Shown: positions 35,207 through 44,051, counted from the stretch's first letter. The stretch: DNA of 50,184 bases from an uncultured Bacteroidales bacterium (GCA_944322715.1 CALUPT010000018.1:1-50184); one strand, 5' to 3'. Translations and numbers: made by a program. Notes: generated by a model from the letters alone, not told the origin.

Positions 35207-35245
35207 GTACGATTTTTCCGTTTTCGAGTACGATTTTTCTGTTTT
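35207..35245. repeat. Two direct repeats between the lysine and histidine operons
   Basis: GTACGATTTTTCCGTTTT (35207-35224) and GTACGATTTTTCTGTTTT (35228-35245) differ at one base and are spaced by 21 bases, two helical turns. They lie in the divergent control region, upstream of both promoters, so a regulator could bind here and affect either operon. Confidence 0.5.
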
Positions 35246-35292
35246 TTGGTAAAATTTTCAGATCCGTTTTAGGATTTTACATATAAACTTCC

Positions 35293-35300
35293 TATATTTG
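35293..35300 (+). promoter_or_regulatory. Promoter of the histidine operon
   Basis: TATATTTG is a perfect -7 box. Transcription should start near 35307, about 35 bases before the leader peptide. The -33 box is not convincing. Confidence 0.5.
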
Positions 35301-35340
35301 TCAGAAATGCTGCCGGGGAGTGCAGCTCATACCTTAATAT

Positions 35341-35394
35341 ATGGACAGACGATTCAGCCATAACCATCACCGCGACACAGCCCATGAGTGGTAG
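35341..35394 (+). CDS. hisL: Histidine-rich leader peptide of the his operon
   Basis: The 17-codon frame reads MDRRFSHNHHRDTAHEW and stops at TAG (35392-35394). Four of 17 residues are histidine (positions 7, 9, 10, 15), far above chance for so short a frame. The stop codon lies inside the antiterminator arm GTGGTAGCC. The frame is located between the promoter and an intrinsic terminator that precedes hisG. It matches the role of HisL in enterobacteria but not its sequence, so the name is by analogy. No Shine-Dalgarno sequence is evident, as usual in this phylum. Confidence 0.75.
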   Translation: MDRRFSHNHHRDTAHEW

Positions 35395-35432
35395 CCGTGA
35401 AGATGGTCATGTGGACGATGACATACATGATG

Positions 35433-35461
35433 AGGCTTACCACGAAAGGTAAGCCTTTTTT
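35433..35461 (+). terminator. Attenuator terminator of the his operon
   Basis: AGGCTTACC and GGTAAGCCT form a perfect 9-base stem around ACGAAA, followed directly by a six-base T-run. It lies 58 bases before the hisG ATG, downstream of the leader peptide, and its 5' arm can pair instead with 35388-35396. Confidence 0.85.
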
Positions 35462-35518
35462 CTTGCCGGGGACTAAGGACAGTCCTGACAAGACGGAATG
35501 ACTCAAATCGGAATTACT

Positions 35519-36370
35519 ATGATACGCATCGCAATCCAGGCGAAAGGCCGCCTGAACGAAGACAGTATGGAACTCCTGGCCGAGGCCGGGATGAAGATTG
35601 CCGACAGCAGGAGAAAACTGCTGACGCAGGCGGAGGGGTTTCCGCTCGAGGTGCTCTACCTCAGGGATGATGACATTCCGCAGGCCGTGGCAGACGGGGT
35701 CGCGGACATAGGAATCGTAGGGCTTAACGAGGTCGGGGAGAAAGACATGGATGTGGAAGTGCTGCACAGGTTAGGATTCGGACAGTGCAGGCTTTCGCTG
35801 GCAATCCCGAAAGAAGAGGGCTACGACGGACTGCAATGGTTTGAAGGGAAGAAGATTGCGACATCCTATCCGGGGATTCTCGGACGGTTCTTTTCAGAAA
35901 AAGGCATCAACGCCTGCATTGAGACGATAGCCGGATCCGTGGAGATAGCCCCATCGGTGGGAATGGCGGATGCGATTTTCGATATCGTCAGTTCCGGAGG
36001 GACCCTTGTCAGCAACGGGCTGAAAGAAGTGGAGAAGGTGGTGTTCTCGGAAGCCGTCCTTATCGGCAACAGGATGCTGACGGATGAGAAAAGGCAGCTG
36101 CTTTCGCAGATGATCTTCCGTTTCGAGGCGGTCGAACGCAGCCGCGGGATGAAATACATGCTGATGAACCTGCCGGAAGACAAGGTGGAAGAAGCCGTGA
36201 AGATACTTCCCGGCATGAAGTCGCCTACGGTCCTGCCTTTGGCCCAGACCGGCTGGTGTTCAGTGCATGTCGTGGTGCGCGAAGACGAACTGTGGACGAA
36301 GATAGAACAGCTCAAGGAAATCGGGGCAGAGGACATACTGGTCCTGGCCCTCGAAAAGACAATCCGGTAA
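35519..36370 (+). CDS. hisG: ATP phosphoribosyltransferase, long form
   Basis: This 283-residue enzyme starts histidine synthesis by joining ATP and PRPP. IRIAIQAKGRLNEDSMELL at the N-terminus and DIVSSGGTLVSNGL (PRPP-binding) are diagnostic. The length includes the C-terminal regulatory domain of the HisG_L form, so it should be feedback-inhibited by histidine and not need HisZ. I chose the ATG at 35519 because the seven codons from 35498 are absent from relatives. It is the first structural gene after the attenuator; hisD begins 12 bases downstream. Confidence 0.95.
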   Translation: MIRIAIQAKGRLNEDSMELLAEAGMKIADSRRKLLTQAEGFPLEVLYLRDDDIPQAVADGVADIGIVGLNEVGEKDMDVEVLHRLGFGQCRLSLAIPKEEGYDGLQWFEGKKIATSYPGILGRFFSEKGINACIETIAGSVEIAPSVGMADAIFDIVSSGGTLVSNGLKEVEKVVFSEAVLIGNRMLTDEKRQLLSQMIFRFEAVERSRGMKYMLMNLPEDKVEEAVKILPGMKSPTVLPLAQTGWCSVHVVVREDELWTKIEQLKEIGAEDILVLALEKTIR

Positions 36371-36382
36371 CACAATCAGAAA

Positions 36383-37693
36383 ATGGAAATCTACATCAAT
36401 CCGGCCCGTGACAACTGGGAGAAACTCACAAGCCGCAGGAGAAGCGATGACAGTTCCGTGGATGCAACGGTATCCTCCATCATCGGAAAGGTGAAGGACA
36501 ACGGGGACAAGGCGCTAATCTCCCTGTCGGAAGAAATCGACAAGGTCCGGCCCGATTCTCTGGAAGTTTCCCGGGAGGAAAAGGAAGAGGCGGTGCGGCT
36601 TGTTCCGGCAAGCATGAAATCCGCCTTGGAAAAGGCCGCCGACAACATCAGGAAGTTTCACAAGGCGCAACTGCCTTCCGAAATCAGAGTGGAAACCATG
36701 CCCGGAGTCAAATGCGTCTCCAGACCGGTCCCTCTGGACAGCATCGGACTGTATATCCCGGGAGGATCGGCCCCGCTGTTCTCCACGGTACTGATGCTGG
36801 CAATCCCGGCTGCGGTGGCAGGTTGCAGACAGGTGGTCCTCTGCACCCCTCCGGACAGAAACGGCAAGGTCAATCCCACGGTCCTTTATGCCGCACATCT
36901 CTGCGGAGTCGGACGGATATTCAAGGTCGGAGGGGCGCAGGCGATAGCGGCAATGGCTTTCGGCACGGAAAGCATACCTCGGGTGGACAAGATTTTCGGC
37001 CCCGGGAACCGCTATGTGACAAGGGCGAAACAGATGCTCAGCTCAACAGTAGCCATAGACATGCCTGCAGGGCCATCCGAGGTCATGGTACTGGCCGACT
37101 CCTCGGCCAGACCTGACTTCGTGGCTTCGGACCTGCTTTCCCAGGCGGAGCACGGGGCCGACAGTCAGGTAATGCTGGTCTGCACATCGGAAGATTTCGC
37201 GGCAAGGGTCAGGGAAAAAGTCTCGGAGCAGTTGGAGAATCTTCCCCGGAAAGACATTGCCGCCAAGGCTTTGGAAGGGAGCCGGATCATCGTGCTCGGC
37301 ACTTCCGATGACATGACGGATTTCGCCAACCTGTATGCAGCCGAACACCTCATCATCTCGATGGAGAATCCATGGAAGGCGGCGGAGAGGATTACGGCTG
37401 CAGGAAGCATATTCATCGGCAACTATTCCCCTGAAAGCGCCGGAGACTATGCCTCGGGGACGAACCACACCCTCCCGACATCCGGCTGGGCACGGTCATT
37501 CAGCGGCGTGAACACGGGAAGTTTCATGCGCAGGATGACGCTGCAGGAACTGACCCGCGAAGGGCTGGACGCACTTGGAGGGACAATCATGGAAATGGCG
37601 GCAGGCGAAGGTCTTGAAGCACACCGGCGGGCTGTGGAAATCCGTCTGTCCGGACTCAGTGACGGTCAGGCCCGGCAATCCTCCGGCGTTTGA
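36383..37693 (+). CDS. hisD: Histidinol dehydrogenase
   Basis: This 436-residue zinc enzyme performs the last two oxidations of the pathway. The signature FGPGNRYVTRAKQM (about residues 206-220), the zinc-binding QAEHG segment, TNHTLPTSGWAR and a normal length (about 430) all support it. It lies 12 bases after hisG and 79 bases before hisC-hisB, where an additional promoter is visible. Confidence 0.96.
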   Translation: MEIYINPARDNWEKLTSRRRSDDSSVDATVSSIIGKVKDNGDKALISLSEEIDKVRPDSLEVSREEKEEAVRLVPASMKSALEKAADNIRKFHKAQLPSEIRVETMPGVKCVSRPVPLDSIGLYIPGGSAPLFSTVLMLAIPAAVAGCRQVVLCTPPDRNGKVNPTVLYAAHLCGVGRIFKVGGAQAIAAMAFGTESIPRVDKIFGPGNRYVTRAKQMLSSTVAIDMPAGPSEVMVLADSSARPDFVASDLLSQAEHGADSQVMLVCTSEDFAARVREKVSEQLENLPRKDIAAKALEGSRIIVLGTSDDMTDFANLYAAEHLIISMENPWKAAERITAAGSIFIGNYSPESAGDYASGTNHTLPTSGWARSFSGVNTGSFMRRMTLQELTREGLDALGGTIMEMAAGEGLEAHRRAVEIRLSGLSDGQARQSSGV

Positions 37694-37725
37694 CGGATTT
37701 CGGCTATTAAATGGAATGACATTGA

Positions 37726-37754
37726 TTGACAATATAATATAGATTATAAATTCG
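37726..37754 (+). promoter_or_regulatory. Internal promoter before hisC-hisB (extended module)
   Basis: ACATTGATTGACAATA carries the -33 TTG (37726-37728); after 18 bases comes TAAATTCG (37747-37754), a near match to the -7 consensus. Start near 37761 would leave about 12 bases of leader. This copy matches those at 10011-10040 and 43968-43997. It would let the distal his genes escape attenuation. Confidence 0.55.
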
Positions 37755-37772
37755 TCGAACTTACGTTAACAA

Positions 37773-39473
37773 ATGGACACGAAAGACATAGAAAGGCTTG
37801 TAAGGCCGAACATCCTGGCAATGGCACCGTATTCGACCGCCCGGGATGAATGCGAAGGCAATCCGGAGATTTTCCTCGATGCGAACGAAAGCCCGTATGA
37901 CAACGGATTCAACCGCTATCCCGACCCGCACCAGAAAAAGCTCAAAATGAAGGTGGCGGCAATCAAGGGTATCGGAGCTGAACACATTTTCATAGGCAAC
38001 GGTAGCGATGAGGCCATCGACTTGGCATACAGGGTATTCTGCCGTCCCGGCATTGACAATGCCATCTCCATTTCCCCCACCTACGGGATGTACGGGGTCG
38101 CTGCCGCGACCAACGATGTGGAATTCAGGGAAGTTCCGCTGCGAAAAGACTTTTCCTTGGATGAAGAGGCCCTCCTCGCTGCCGCGGATGAGAACTCCAG
38201 ACTGCTTTTCATCTGCTGTCCGAACAATCCTACGGGCAACAGCTTCCCGAAAGAACAGCTGCTGCGGATCATCTCCGCATTCAAAGGCATAGTCGTCATA
38301 GATGAAGCCTATATCGACTTCTCATCCGGCGCAAGCCTGCTCGCTGAACTGGACAGTCACCGGAACCTCATCATCCTGCAGACATTTTCCAAAGCCTGGG
38401 GCATGGCAGGGCTGAGAGTCGGACTGGCATTCGCCTCTCCCTACATCACAGGTCTGTTCTCCAATGTGAAATATCCGTACAATATCAACGGACTCACCCA
38501 GGAGATTGTCATGAAAAAGCTGGAAACTTCCGTGCCTGACACCGTAAATATCGTCAGGGAAAGGGAAAGGGCAGCAAAAGCCTTATCAGAATATCGGGGG
38601 ATCATGGAAGTCTGCCCATCGGATGCCAACTTCATCCTTGTCAAATGCGTAGATCCGAAAGGCCTGTACAAGACATTGATCAGGAACGGCATCATTGTCC
38701 GCGACCGCTCTGGGGTCAGAGGCTGCGAAGGCTGTCTGCGCATTTCCATAGGCACGCGGAAAGAAAATGACAGGATGCTGTACACCGTAGGCAAATGGTC
38801 ATCCGGACTGTCCCCGGCCGGGACATCAGAGGAGCGGACAGTTTCAGAAACTGCGGTTTCTCCCGATGAGACAGGAACGGACAGGACCGCGGAACGGCGC
38901 CGGGCTACGGTATTCCGCGCCACATCCGAGACGGGAATCACCATCATGACAGACCTCGATGGCAAAGGTCCCTGCTTCATCTCTACCGGGATAGGGTTCT
39001 TCGACCACATGCTTGACCAGATTGTCCACCATTCTGGCATATCGATGCTGGTCGATGCCAAAGGAGATCTCTGTGTGGATGAGCATCATACGATAGAGGA
39101 TACGGCCATCGTGCTCGGCAAGGCGGTTTCAGAGGCGCTCGGATCAAAGGCCGGGATCGCACGTTACGGTTTCGTACTGCCAATGGACGAAAGCGAAGCC
39201 TCCGTACTGCTGGACTTCGGAGGGAGAATCGATTTCAGGTGGGACGCGGAATTTTCCAGGGAGAAAATCGGAGACATGCCGACGGAGATGTTCAGGCATT
39301 TCTTCAAGAGTTTTGCAGAGTCAGCAGGCTGCAACCTGCATATCTGCGCAAAAGGAGAAAACGAGCACCACAAGATCGAGGGAATCTTCAAAGCCTTTGC
39401 AAGAGCCCTGAAAGCGGCCATATCCAGGGATGCCTTCCCCTATTCGCTCCCCAGCAGCAAAGGTGTATTGTGA
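37773..39473 (+). CDS. hisCB: Fused histidinol-phosphate aminotransferase and imidazoleglycerol-phosphate dehydratase
   Basis: This 566-residue protein carries two pathway enzymes. Residues 1 to about 345 are His[15 protein letters not shown] (151-156), the PLP lysine K207 in [12 protein letters not shown] and the final RISIGT. A hydrophilic linker (about 345-375) leads to the HisB dehydratase (376-566) with [23 protein letters not shown] (436-443), EHHKIEG (531-537) and closing SKGVL. Both parts look complete. The HAD-type histidinol-phosphatase domain, usually fused in front of the dehydratase in Bacteroidota, is absent. The fusion brings non-consecutive steps (dehydratase, then aminotransferase) together, which could aid channelling of imidazole-acetol phosphate. 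Confidence 0.94.
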   Translation: MDTKDIERLVRPNILAMAPYSTARDECEGNPEIFLDANESPYDNGFNRYPDPHQKKLKMKVAAIKGIGAEHIFIGNGSDEAIDLAYRVFCRPGIDNAISISPTYGMYGVAAATNDVEFREVPLRKDFSLDEEALLAAADENSRLLFICCPNNPTGNSFPKEQLLRIISAFKGIVVIDEAYIDFSSGASLLAELDSHRNLIILQTFSKAWGMAGLRVGLAFASPYITGLFSNVKYPYNINGLTQEIVMKKLETSVPDTVNIVRERERAAKALSEYRGIMEVCPSDANFILVKCVDPKGLYKTLIRNGIIVRDRSGVRGCEGCLRISIGTRKENDRMLYTVGKWSSGLSPAGTSEERTVSETAVSPDETGTDRTAERRRATVFRATSETGITIMTDLDGKGPCFISTGIGFFDHMLDQIVHHSGISMLVDAKGDLCVDEHHTIEDTAIVLGKAVSEALGSKAGIARYGFVLPMDESEASVLLDFGGRIDFRWDAEFSREKIGDMPTEMFRHFFKSFAESAGCNLHICAKGENEHHKIEGIFKAFARALKAAISRDAFPYSLPSSKGVL

Positions 39474-39529
39474 TTGTCATCCCTGACGGAGCCGCAGGCC
39501 GGATGGGGTATATCCAAAGACGCATGAAC

Positions 39530-40204
39530 ATGAAGACAGCAATAATAGATTACGGAACAGGCAATCTCCGTTCCGTGGAAAATGCCCTCAAAAGGCTCAA
39601 TGCCGGATATGTCATCACTTCCGATGCCTCCGTCATCCGCTCCGCCGGCAGGGTGATACTTCCCGGAGTGGGAGAGGCATCGACGGCAATGGAAAAGCTG
39701 TGCGAGACAGGACTGGACAAGCTCATCCCCTCTCTCACGCAGCCTGTCCTGGGTATCTGCATAGGAATGCAACTGATGTGCGAATACAGTGAGGAGGGCG
39801 ATACCCGTTGTCTCGGGATATTCCGCACGGCCGTCCGCAGACTTGGAGGGGATTCCCGGGACAAGCGGCAGGACATGGGAACAACCGGCGGTACAGGTCT
39901 GAAGATCCCGGAAATGGGCTGGAACAGCATCCGCTGCGTATCTCCGGAATCGGGGAAACAGCATGGCAAGATGGGGGACAGACGTATGCGCAGCCCGCTT
40001 TTCGATGGGATTCCGGATGAGAGCCATGTATATTATGTCCATTCATTCGCTCCGGACATCTGCGCTGACACCATCGCCATCACGGAATACGGCAGACCGT
40101 TCAGTGCGGCTCTCGGAAGAGGGAACTTCTTCGGAACACAGTTCCATCCGGAAAAGAGCGGGAGCATCGGACAGCGGCTCCTCGCCAACTTTCTGGAATC
40201 ATAA
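39530..40204 (+). CDS. hisH: Imidazole glycerol phosphate synthase, glutaminase subunit
   Basis: This 224-residue class I glutamine amidotransferase supplies ammonia to HisF. The catalytic triad is Cys77 in LGICIGMQ and His206 with Glu208 in TQFHPEKSG. I chose the ATG at 39530 because IIDYGTGNLRSVENAL is the family N-terminus; an ATG two codons earlier is possible. At 224 residues it exceeds the usual 200 because of hydrophilic insertions at about 104-124 and 138-153. Confidence 0.95.
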   Translation: MKTAIIDYGTGNLRSVENALKRLNAGYVITSDASVIRSAGRVILPGVGEASTAMEKLCETGLDKLIPSLTQPVLGICIGMQLMCEYSEEGDTRCLGIFRTAVRRLGGDSRDKRQDMGTTGGTGLKIPEMGWNSIRCVSPESGKQHGKMGDRRMRSPLFDGIPDESHVYYVHSFAPDICADTIAITEYGRPFSAALGRGNFFGTQFHPEKSGSIGQRLLANFLES

Positions 40205-40246
40205 TGCGACAGGACAAATACAGACAACAGACAAAACCGACAGACA

Positions 40247-40972
40247 ATGATCAGAATAATACCGGCAATAGACATAATGTCAGGAAAATGCGTCCGTCTT
40301 ACCAAAGGGGACTATTCCACTGCCAAATCCTACTCGGACAACCCCGTAGAAGTGGCGGAGCTGTTCAGGGACGCGGGACTTGAAAGCCTTCACATAGTGG
40401 ACCTCGATGGAGCCAGGGCATCCTCGCCGCAAAATCTGAAAGTGCTGGAATCCATAGCGTCCGCCACAGGCATGAAGATAGAATGGGGCGGAGGCATCAA
40501 GGACAGGTCCGCCCTCGATGCCGTACTCGGCAGCGGGGCATCGCAGGCAATCTGCGGCAGCATCGCCGTCACGGACATGGAGGAATTCCGCAACTGGCTC
40601 ACGGAATACGGGCCGGACAGAATCATCCTCGGAGCGGATGCCAGGGGCGGCAGGATAGCCACACACGGCTGGCTGCGGGAATCCGGACTGACAGTCGCTC
40701 AGTTGGTGGAAACGTATATTCCGTACGGACTCAAAAAAGTAATATGTACCGACATCGCCTGTGACGGAATGCTTCACGGACCATCTTTCGGACTTTACTC
40801 CAGTCTGCAGGAACTTTTCCCGGACCTTGAACTGACAGCCAGCGGAGGCATCGGCTCCATTGCCGACATCGCCGGATTGGACAGGATGGGAATCGGGAGC
40901 GTGATAGTGGGAAAGGCATTGTACGAAAACAGGATAACCCTCAATGAAATAAGGGAATACTGCAGGAAATGA
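40247..40972 (+). CDS. hisA: ProFAR isomerase
   Basis: This 241-residue TIM barrel isomerises phosphoribosylformimino-AICAR ribotide (ProFAR to PRFAR). The N-terminal [19 protein letters not shown] with catalytic Asp, the central LGADARGG aspartate and the C-terminal GGIGSIADI phosphate loop are as expected, and the length is standard. It follows hisH by 42 bases and precedes hisF by 21 bases. Confidence 0.96.
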   Translation: MIRIIPAIDIMSGKCVRLTKGDYSTAKSYSDNPVEVAELFRDAGLESLHIVDLDGARASSPQNLKVLESIASATGMKIEWGGGIKDRSALDAVLGSGASQAICGSIAVTDMEEFRNWLTEYGPDRIILGADARGGRIATHGWLRESGLTVAQLVETYIPYGLKKVICTDIACDGMLHGPSFGLYSSLQELFPDLELTASGGIGSIADIAGLDRMGIGSVIVGKALYENRITLNEIREYCRK

Positions 40973-40993
40973 CTGTTAACTAACATTGAATCC

Positions 40994-41791
40994 ATGCTGG
41001 CCAAACGGATAATACCCTGTCTCGACATCAAGGACGGTGTCACGGTAAAAGGAATAAATTTCGAGGGATTGCGGAATGTGGGCGATCCCGTGGAACTTGC
41101 TGCAAGATACGCTGCGGAAGGGGCGGACGAACTGGTATGTCTCGACATAAGCGCCACTATAGAAGGAAGAAAGACATTCGCGACCCTTGTGGAGAGGATT
41201 GCCGAAGTAATCGACATCCCTTTCACCGTAGGAGGAGGGATAGCTTCCGTAGAAGATGCAGGACGGCTGCTGCTCGCCGGGGCGGACAAGGTCTCGGTCA
41301 ACAGCGCCGCTGTCCGCAGGCCTGAACTGATCGATGAAATCGCATCACGATACGGGAGCCAGTTCATAGTGGCAGCCATCGATGCGAAACGGATGGGCGG
41401 GAAATGGGTGGTCACTACTCACAGCGGAAGCAGGCCGACCGACAGGGAGCTTTTCTCCTGGGCGGGAGAGACCGTGGACCGGGGTGCCGGAGAAATCCTG
41501 TTCACGTCGATGGACAACGATGGGACAGGCAGCGGATATCCGTGCGAAACATACGCCGCCCTCTCGGAAATGCTTCCGGTACCTGTCATCGCATCGGGAG
41601 GGGCCGGTTCCGTAGAGGACATCGCGGAAGTCCTCACTTCGGGACATGCGGATGCCGCCCTTGCCGCCAGCATCTTCCATTACGGCAGGATAGGCATCGG
41701 AGAGCTGAAAGCCGCCCTTGCCGCCAAAGGGATTCCCATCAGGACAATGACTGACAATACAATTAAATCACGATACCATGATAGCATTTGA
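40994..41791 (+). CDS. hisF: Imidazole glycerol phosphate synthase, cyclase subunit
   Basis: This 265-residue TIM barrel makes imidazole glycerol phosphate and AICAR using ammonia from HisH. Catalytic aspartates are Asp11 (PCLDIKDG) and the one in VAAIDAKR, with GGGIASVED and [10 protein letters not shown] phosphate loops. The last 14 bases overlap hisIE, so the C-terminus is slightly extended compared with other HisF proteins (about 250-258). Confidence 0.96.
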   Translation: MLAKRIIPCLDIKDGVTVKGINFEGLRNVGDPVELAARYAAEGADELVCLDISATIEGRKTFATLVERIAEVIDIPFTVGGGIASVEDAGRLLLAGADKVSVNSAAVRRPELIDEIASRYGSQFIVAAIDAKRMGGKWVVTTHSGSRPTDRELFSWAGETVDRGAGEILFTSMDNDGTGSGYPCETYAALSEMLPVPVIASGGAGSVEDIAEVLTSGHADAALAASIFHYGRIGIGELKAALAAKGIPIRTMTDNTIKSRYHDSI

Positions 41792-42419
41792 AGAACTCGA
41801 CACAACCAAAAGCTGCGAAGGACTTGTACCGGCAATCATTCAGGATGACACGACACTTGCCGTGCTGATGCTGGGATACATGGACAGGAACGCCCTTGAA
41901 AAGACGCAGAAAGAAGGCCGCGTGACATTCTACAGCCGCTCGAAAGGCAGGCTCTGGACAAAGGGCGAGACCAGCGGCAATTTTCTGGATGTGGTATCCA
42001 TCGCAAGTGACTGCGACTCGGACACCCTGCTCATAAGGGTCCATCCGCACGGCCCCGTCTGCCACACGGGTACGACCTGCTGTTTTGCAGATGAAGCCAC
42101 CCGGCAGGCTGTAGCTGCAGGAGAGCGGGAGCACCGAACCGAAGGCTTCATACGGGAACTGGAGCAGGTCATCCGACAAAGGCACAGAGACATGCCGGAA
42201 GGCTCCTACACCTCGAAACTGTTCAACCGGGGAATACCCAAAATCGCACAGAAAGTAGGAGAAGAGGCAGTAGAGACAGTTATCGAGGCGGTGGCGCAGA
42301 ACCGTGATGCAATGATCTATGAGGCATCCGACCTCATCTACCACCTGCTTGTCCTGCTCGAAGCCACCGGCTGCTCAATAGCCGACCTCGAAAAGGAACT
42401 CGAACGACGTCATCGCTGA
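41778..42419 (+). CDS. hisIE: Bifunctional phosphoribosyl-AMP cyclohydrolase/phosphoribosyl-ATP pyrophosphatase
   Basis: This 213-residue protein has an N-terminal HisI domain (about 1-105; [26 protein letters not shown] and CHTGTTCCF supply metal ligands) and a C-terminal HisE domain (about 110-213; [13 protein letters not shown] and [12 protein letters not shown] form the pyrophosphatase helices). It acts on the second and third steps of the pathway. It overlaps hisF by 14 bases and is the last his gene. Confidence 0.96.
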   Translation: MIAFEELDTTKSCEGLVPAIIQDDTTLAVLMLGYMDRNALEKTQKEGRVTFYSRSKGRLWTKGETSGNFLDVVSIASDCDSDTLLIRVHPHGPVCHTGTTCCFADEATRQAVAAGEREHRTEGFIRELEQVIRQRHRDMPEGSYTSKLFNRGIPKIAQKVGEEAVETVIEAVAQNRDAMIYEASDLIYHLLVLLEATGCSIADLEKELERRHR

Positions 42420-42446
42420 CCCTGGGGAGGAAGACCGGAAAAAGCC

Positions 42447-43289
42447 ATGGAAATATTCTACTCGACGGATATCGCCGGAAATGCATGCCGGCTGGATGCG
42501 GACGAATCAGCACACTGCATCAAGGTGCTCAGGCACCGCAAGGGCGACATCATCTCCGTAATAGACGGGAAAGGGAGCCTGATGAAATGCAGGCTCGTCT
42601 CGGATTCTCCGAAAGGAGCCGAGACAGAGATTATAGAGACGGTCCGTAACTGGGGAGGACATCCATACCGGCTGCACCTTGCCGTATGTCCCACCAAAAA
42701 CAACGACCGCTACGAATGGTTTGCGGAAAAGGCCTGCGAAATCGGAGTGGACACCATCATTCCGATAATCGGAGAACACTCGGAAAGGAAGGTGTTCAAG
42801 ACCTCCAGGATAGAAAAGATCCTGATCTCAGCCGCCAAACAGTCTCTGAAAGGGGCCGTACCGGAAGTCGCGGATCCGATGCCGGTAAGGGAGTTCATCC
42901 TGAAATACGGCCGGGAGGGCGCGGATGAAACGTATGAAAATGCAGGAAAGGCGCAGCCGGCTGAAAAAGATGGAGTGTCGAGAATGATAGCATACTGCTT
43001 CGAAGACGGGAACTGTCCCCGCATATCGATAAGGGAAGTTCTGGAAAGTCTGCCATGCAATAATGAAGGTCAGGATAATTCCGGGAATTACGATAGAAAC
43101 GGTCCTGACGGAAGAAGAATGCCGCAGGATATCTATATAATGATCGGTCCCGAAGGGGATTTCTCCCGGGAAGAAGCCTTGCTTGCTCTCAGGCACGGAT
43201 TCATTCCTATCCACCTCGGACCATCCCGGCTGCGTACCGAGACGGCCGCAATCACTGCCGCCGAAGCCGTCTACTTCAGGTACATGTAA
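42447..43289 (+). CDS. rsmE: 16S rRNA m3U1498 methyltransferase RsmE
   Basis: This 280-residue SPOUT methyltransferase has a PUA-like N-terminus (about 1-70) and a trefoil-knot domain with IGPEGDFS (233-240) and LGPSRLRTETAA (257-268), the RsmE signatures. Two hydrophilic insertions (about 155-177 and 204-226) lengthen it beyond the usual 235-250. It lies 27 bases after hisIE on the same strand and may be read through from the his operon, although its function is unrelated. Confidence 0.94.
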   Translation: MEIFYSTDIAGNACRLDADESAHCIKVLRHRKGDIISVIDGKGSLMKCRLVSDSPKGAETEIIETVRNWGGHPYRLHLAVCPTKNNDRYEWFAEKACEIGVDTIIPIIGEHSERKVFKTSRIEKILISAAKQSLKGAVPEVADPMPVREFILKYGREGADETYENAGKAQPAEKDGVSRMIAYCFEDGNCPRISIREVLESLPCNNEGQDNSGNYDRNGPDGRRMPQDIYIMIGPEGDFSREEALLALRHGFIPIHLGPSRLRTETAAITAAEAVYFRYM

Positions 43290-43338
43290 GGCCGCCCTTA
43301 CAGGGAAGGACACCGGAACCTTCTGAATTTACGTTATA

Positions 43339-43941
43339 TTATTTCCGGATTATGTCTATGGTACCGTCGAGACCTACCCTGATAATCGAGGAGGCTGCAC
43401 CGGTGGACTGCCGCTCAAGTGAAGGGTCAAGGATACAGTCGACGGCATCCTTTATGGCCTGCGGGACCCCGGCAAACCTTTTCGGTGTAGGTTCTCCGGA
43501 AATGTTTGCGGAAGTGGATACTATCGGCTTTCCGAACCTGTGGACCAGATCCCTGCAGAAATCCGCCATCGGGATTCTTATCCCGACGCTTCCATCTTCG
43601 GCAACCGCATTTTCCGCCAGTCCCCGGTATTCCTTGCCTGTAATGGCATCCGGGTAGATTATGGTCATCGGCCGGTCATTCACCTCCACAAGCCGGATTG
43701 CCATATCCGGGATCTCCCTTATATACCTCGCTACCATGTCGAGGTCACTTGCAAGAAGCACAAGCGACTTGCTGTCGGGCCTTTTCTTTATGTCATATAT
43801 TTTCCGTACCGCTTCCGGATTGGTAGCATCGCAGCCGAGCCCCCATACCGTATCGGTCGGATAAAGGATTACGCCTCCCCTGCGGAGAGTCTCCACCGCA
43901 TCGGAAAAAACATTCCTGTCGTTTGTCCTGTCTGTCTTCAT
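43339..43941 (-). CDS. Sua5/YciO/YrdC family protein, probable threonylcarbamoyl-AMP synthase
   Basis: This 200-residue protein has the YrdC fold. The early block GGVILYPTDTVWGLGCDAT, the KKRPDSKSLVLL stretch and SVGIRIP...STSANISGEPT are the substrate-binding segments of L-threonylcarbamoyladenylate synthases, which start t6A modification of tRNA. Length is that of the YrdC/YciO form without the Sua5 C-terminal domain, so a YciO-like role cannot be excluded. The ATG at 43941 lies downstream of a copy of the extended promoter module. Confidence 0.88.
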   Translation of the reverse strand: MKTDRTNDRNVFSDAVETLRRGGVILYPTDTVWGLGCDATNPEAVRKIYDIKKRPDSKSLVLLASDLDMVARYIREIPDMAIRLVEVNDRPMTIIYPDAITGKEYRGLAENAVAEDGSVGIRIPMADFCRDLVHRFGKPIVSTSANISGEPTPKRFAGVPQAIKDAVDCILDPSLERQSTGAASSIIRVGLDGTIDIIRK

Positions 43942-43967
43942 GTCTGTATTGCCTGCCGTCAGTCCGA

Positions 43968-43997
43968 CGAATTTATTAATTTATACCGTATTGTCAA
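43968..43997 (-). promoter_or_regulatory. Extended promoter module in front of the Sua5-family gene
   Basis: On the minus strand ACATTGATTGACAATA with TTG at 43997-43995, a 19-base spacer and TAAATTCG (43975-43968). Start near 43961 leaves a leader of about 20 bases. It is the closest relative of the copy before hisC-hisB and of the one at 10011-10040. Confidence 0.6.
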
Positions 43998-44051
43998 TCA
44001 ATGTATCTCTTTCAACCACCGGTTTCCGTCCGCCCGGTGCATTGTCTTCTG

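Larger units (their letters stand above)
35307..35464 (+). ncRNA. Histidine operon leader RNA (transcription attenuator)
   Basis: From the predicted start near 35307 the leader contains a histidine-rich leader peptide (35341-35394) and two mutually exclusive helices. The antiterminator pairs GTGGTAGCC (35388-35396) with GGCTTACCAC (35434-35443) over nine base pairs with one bulged T. The terminator pairs AGGCTTACC (35433-35441) with GGTAAGCCT (35448-35456) and is followed by six T residues (35456-35461). A ribosome stalled on the early histidine codons would leave the antiterminator arm free, while one reaching the stop codon would cover it and allow termination. This is inferred from sequence, but the parts fit the classic attenuation mechanism. 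Confidence 0.8.
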
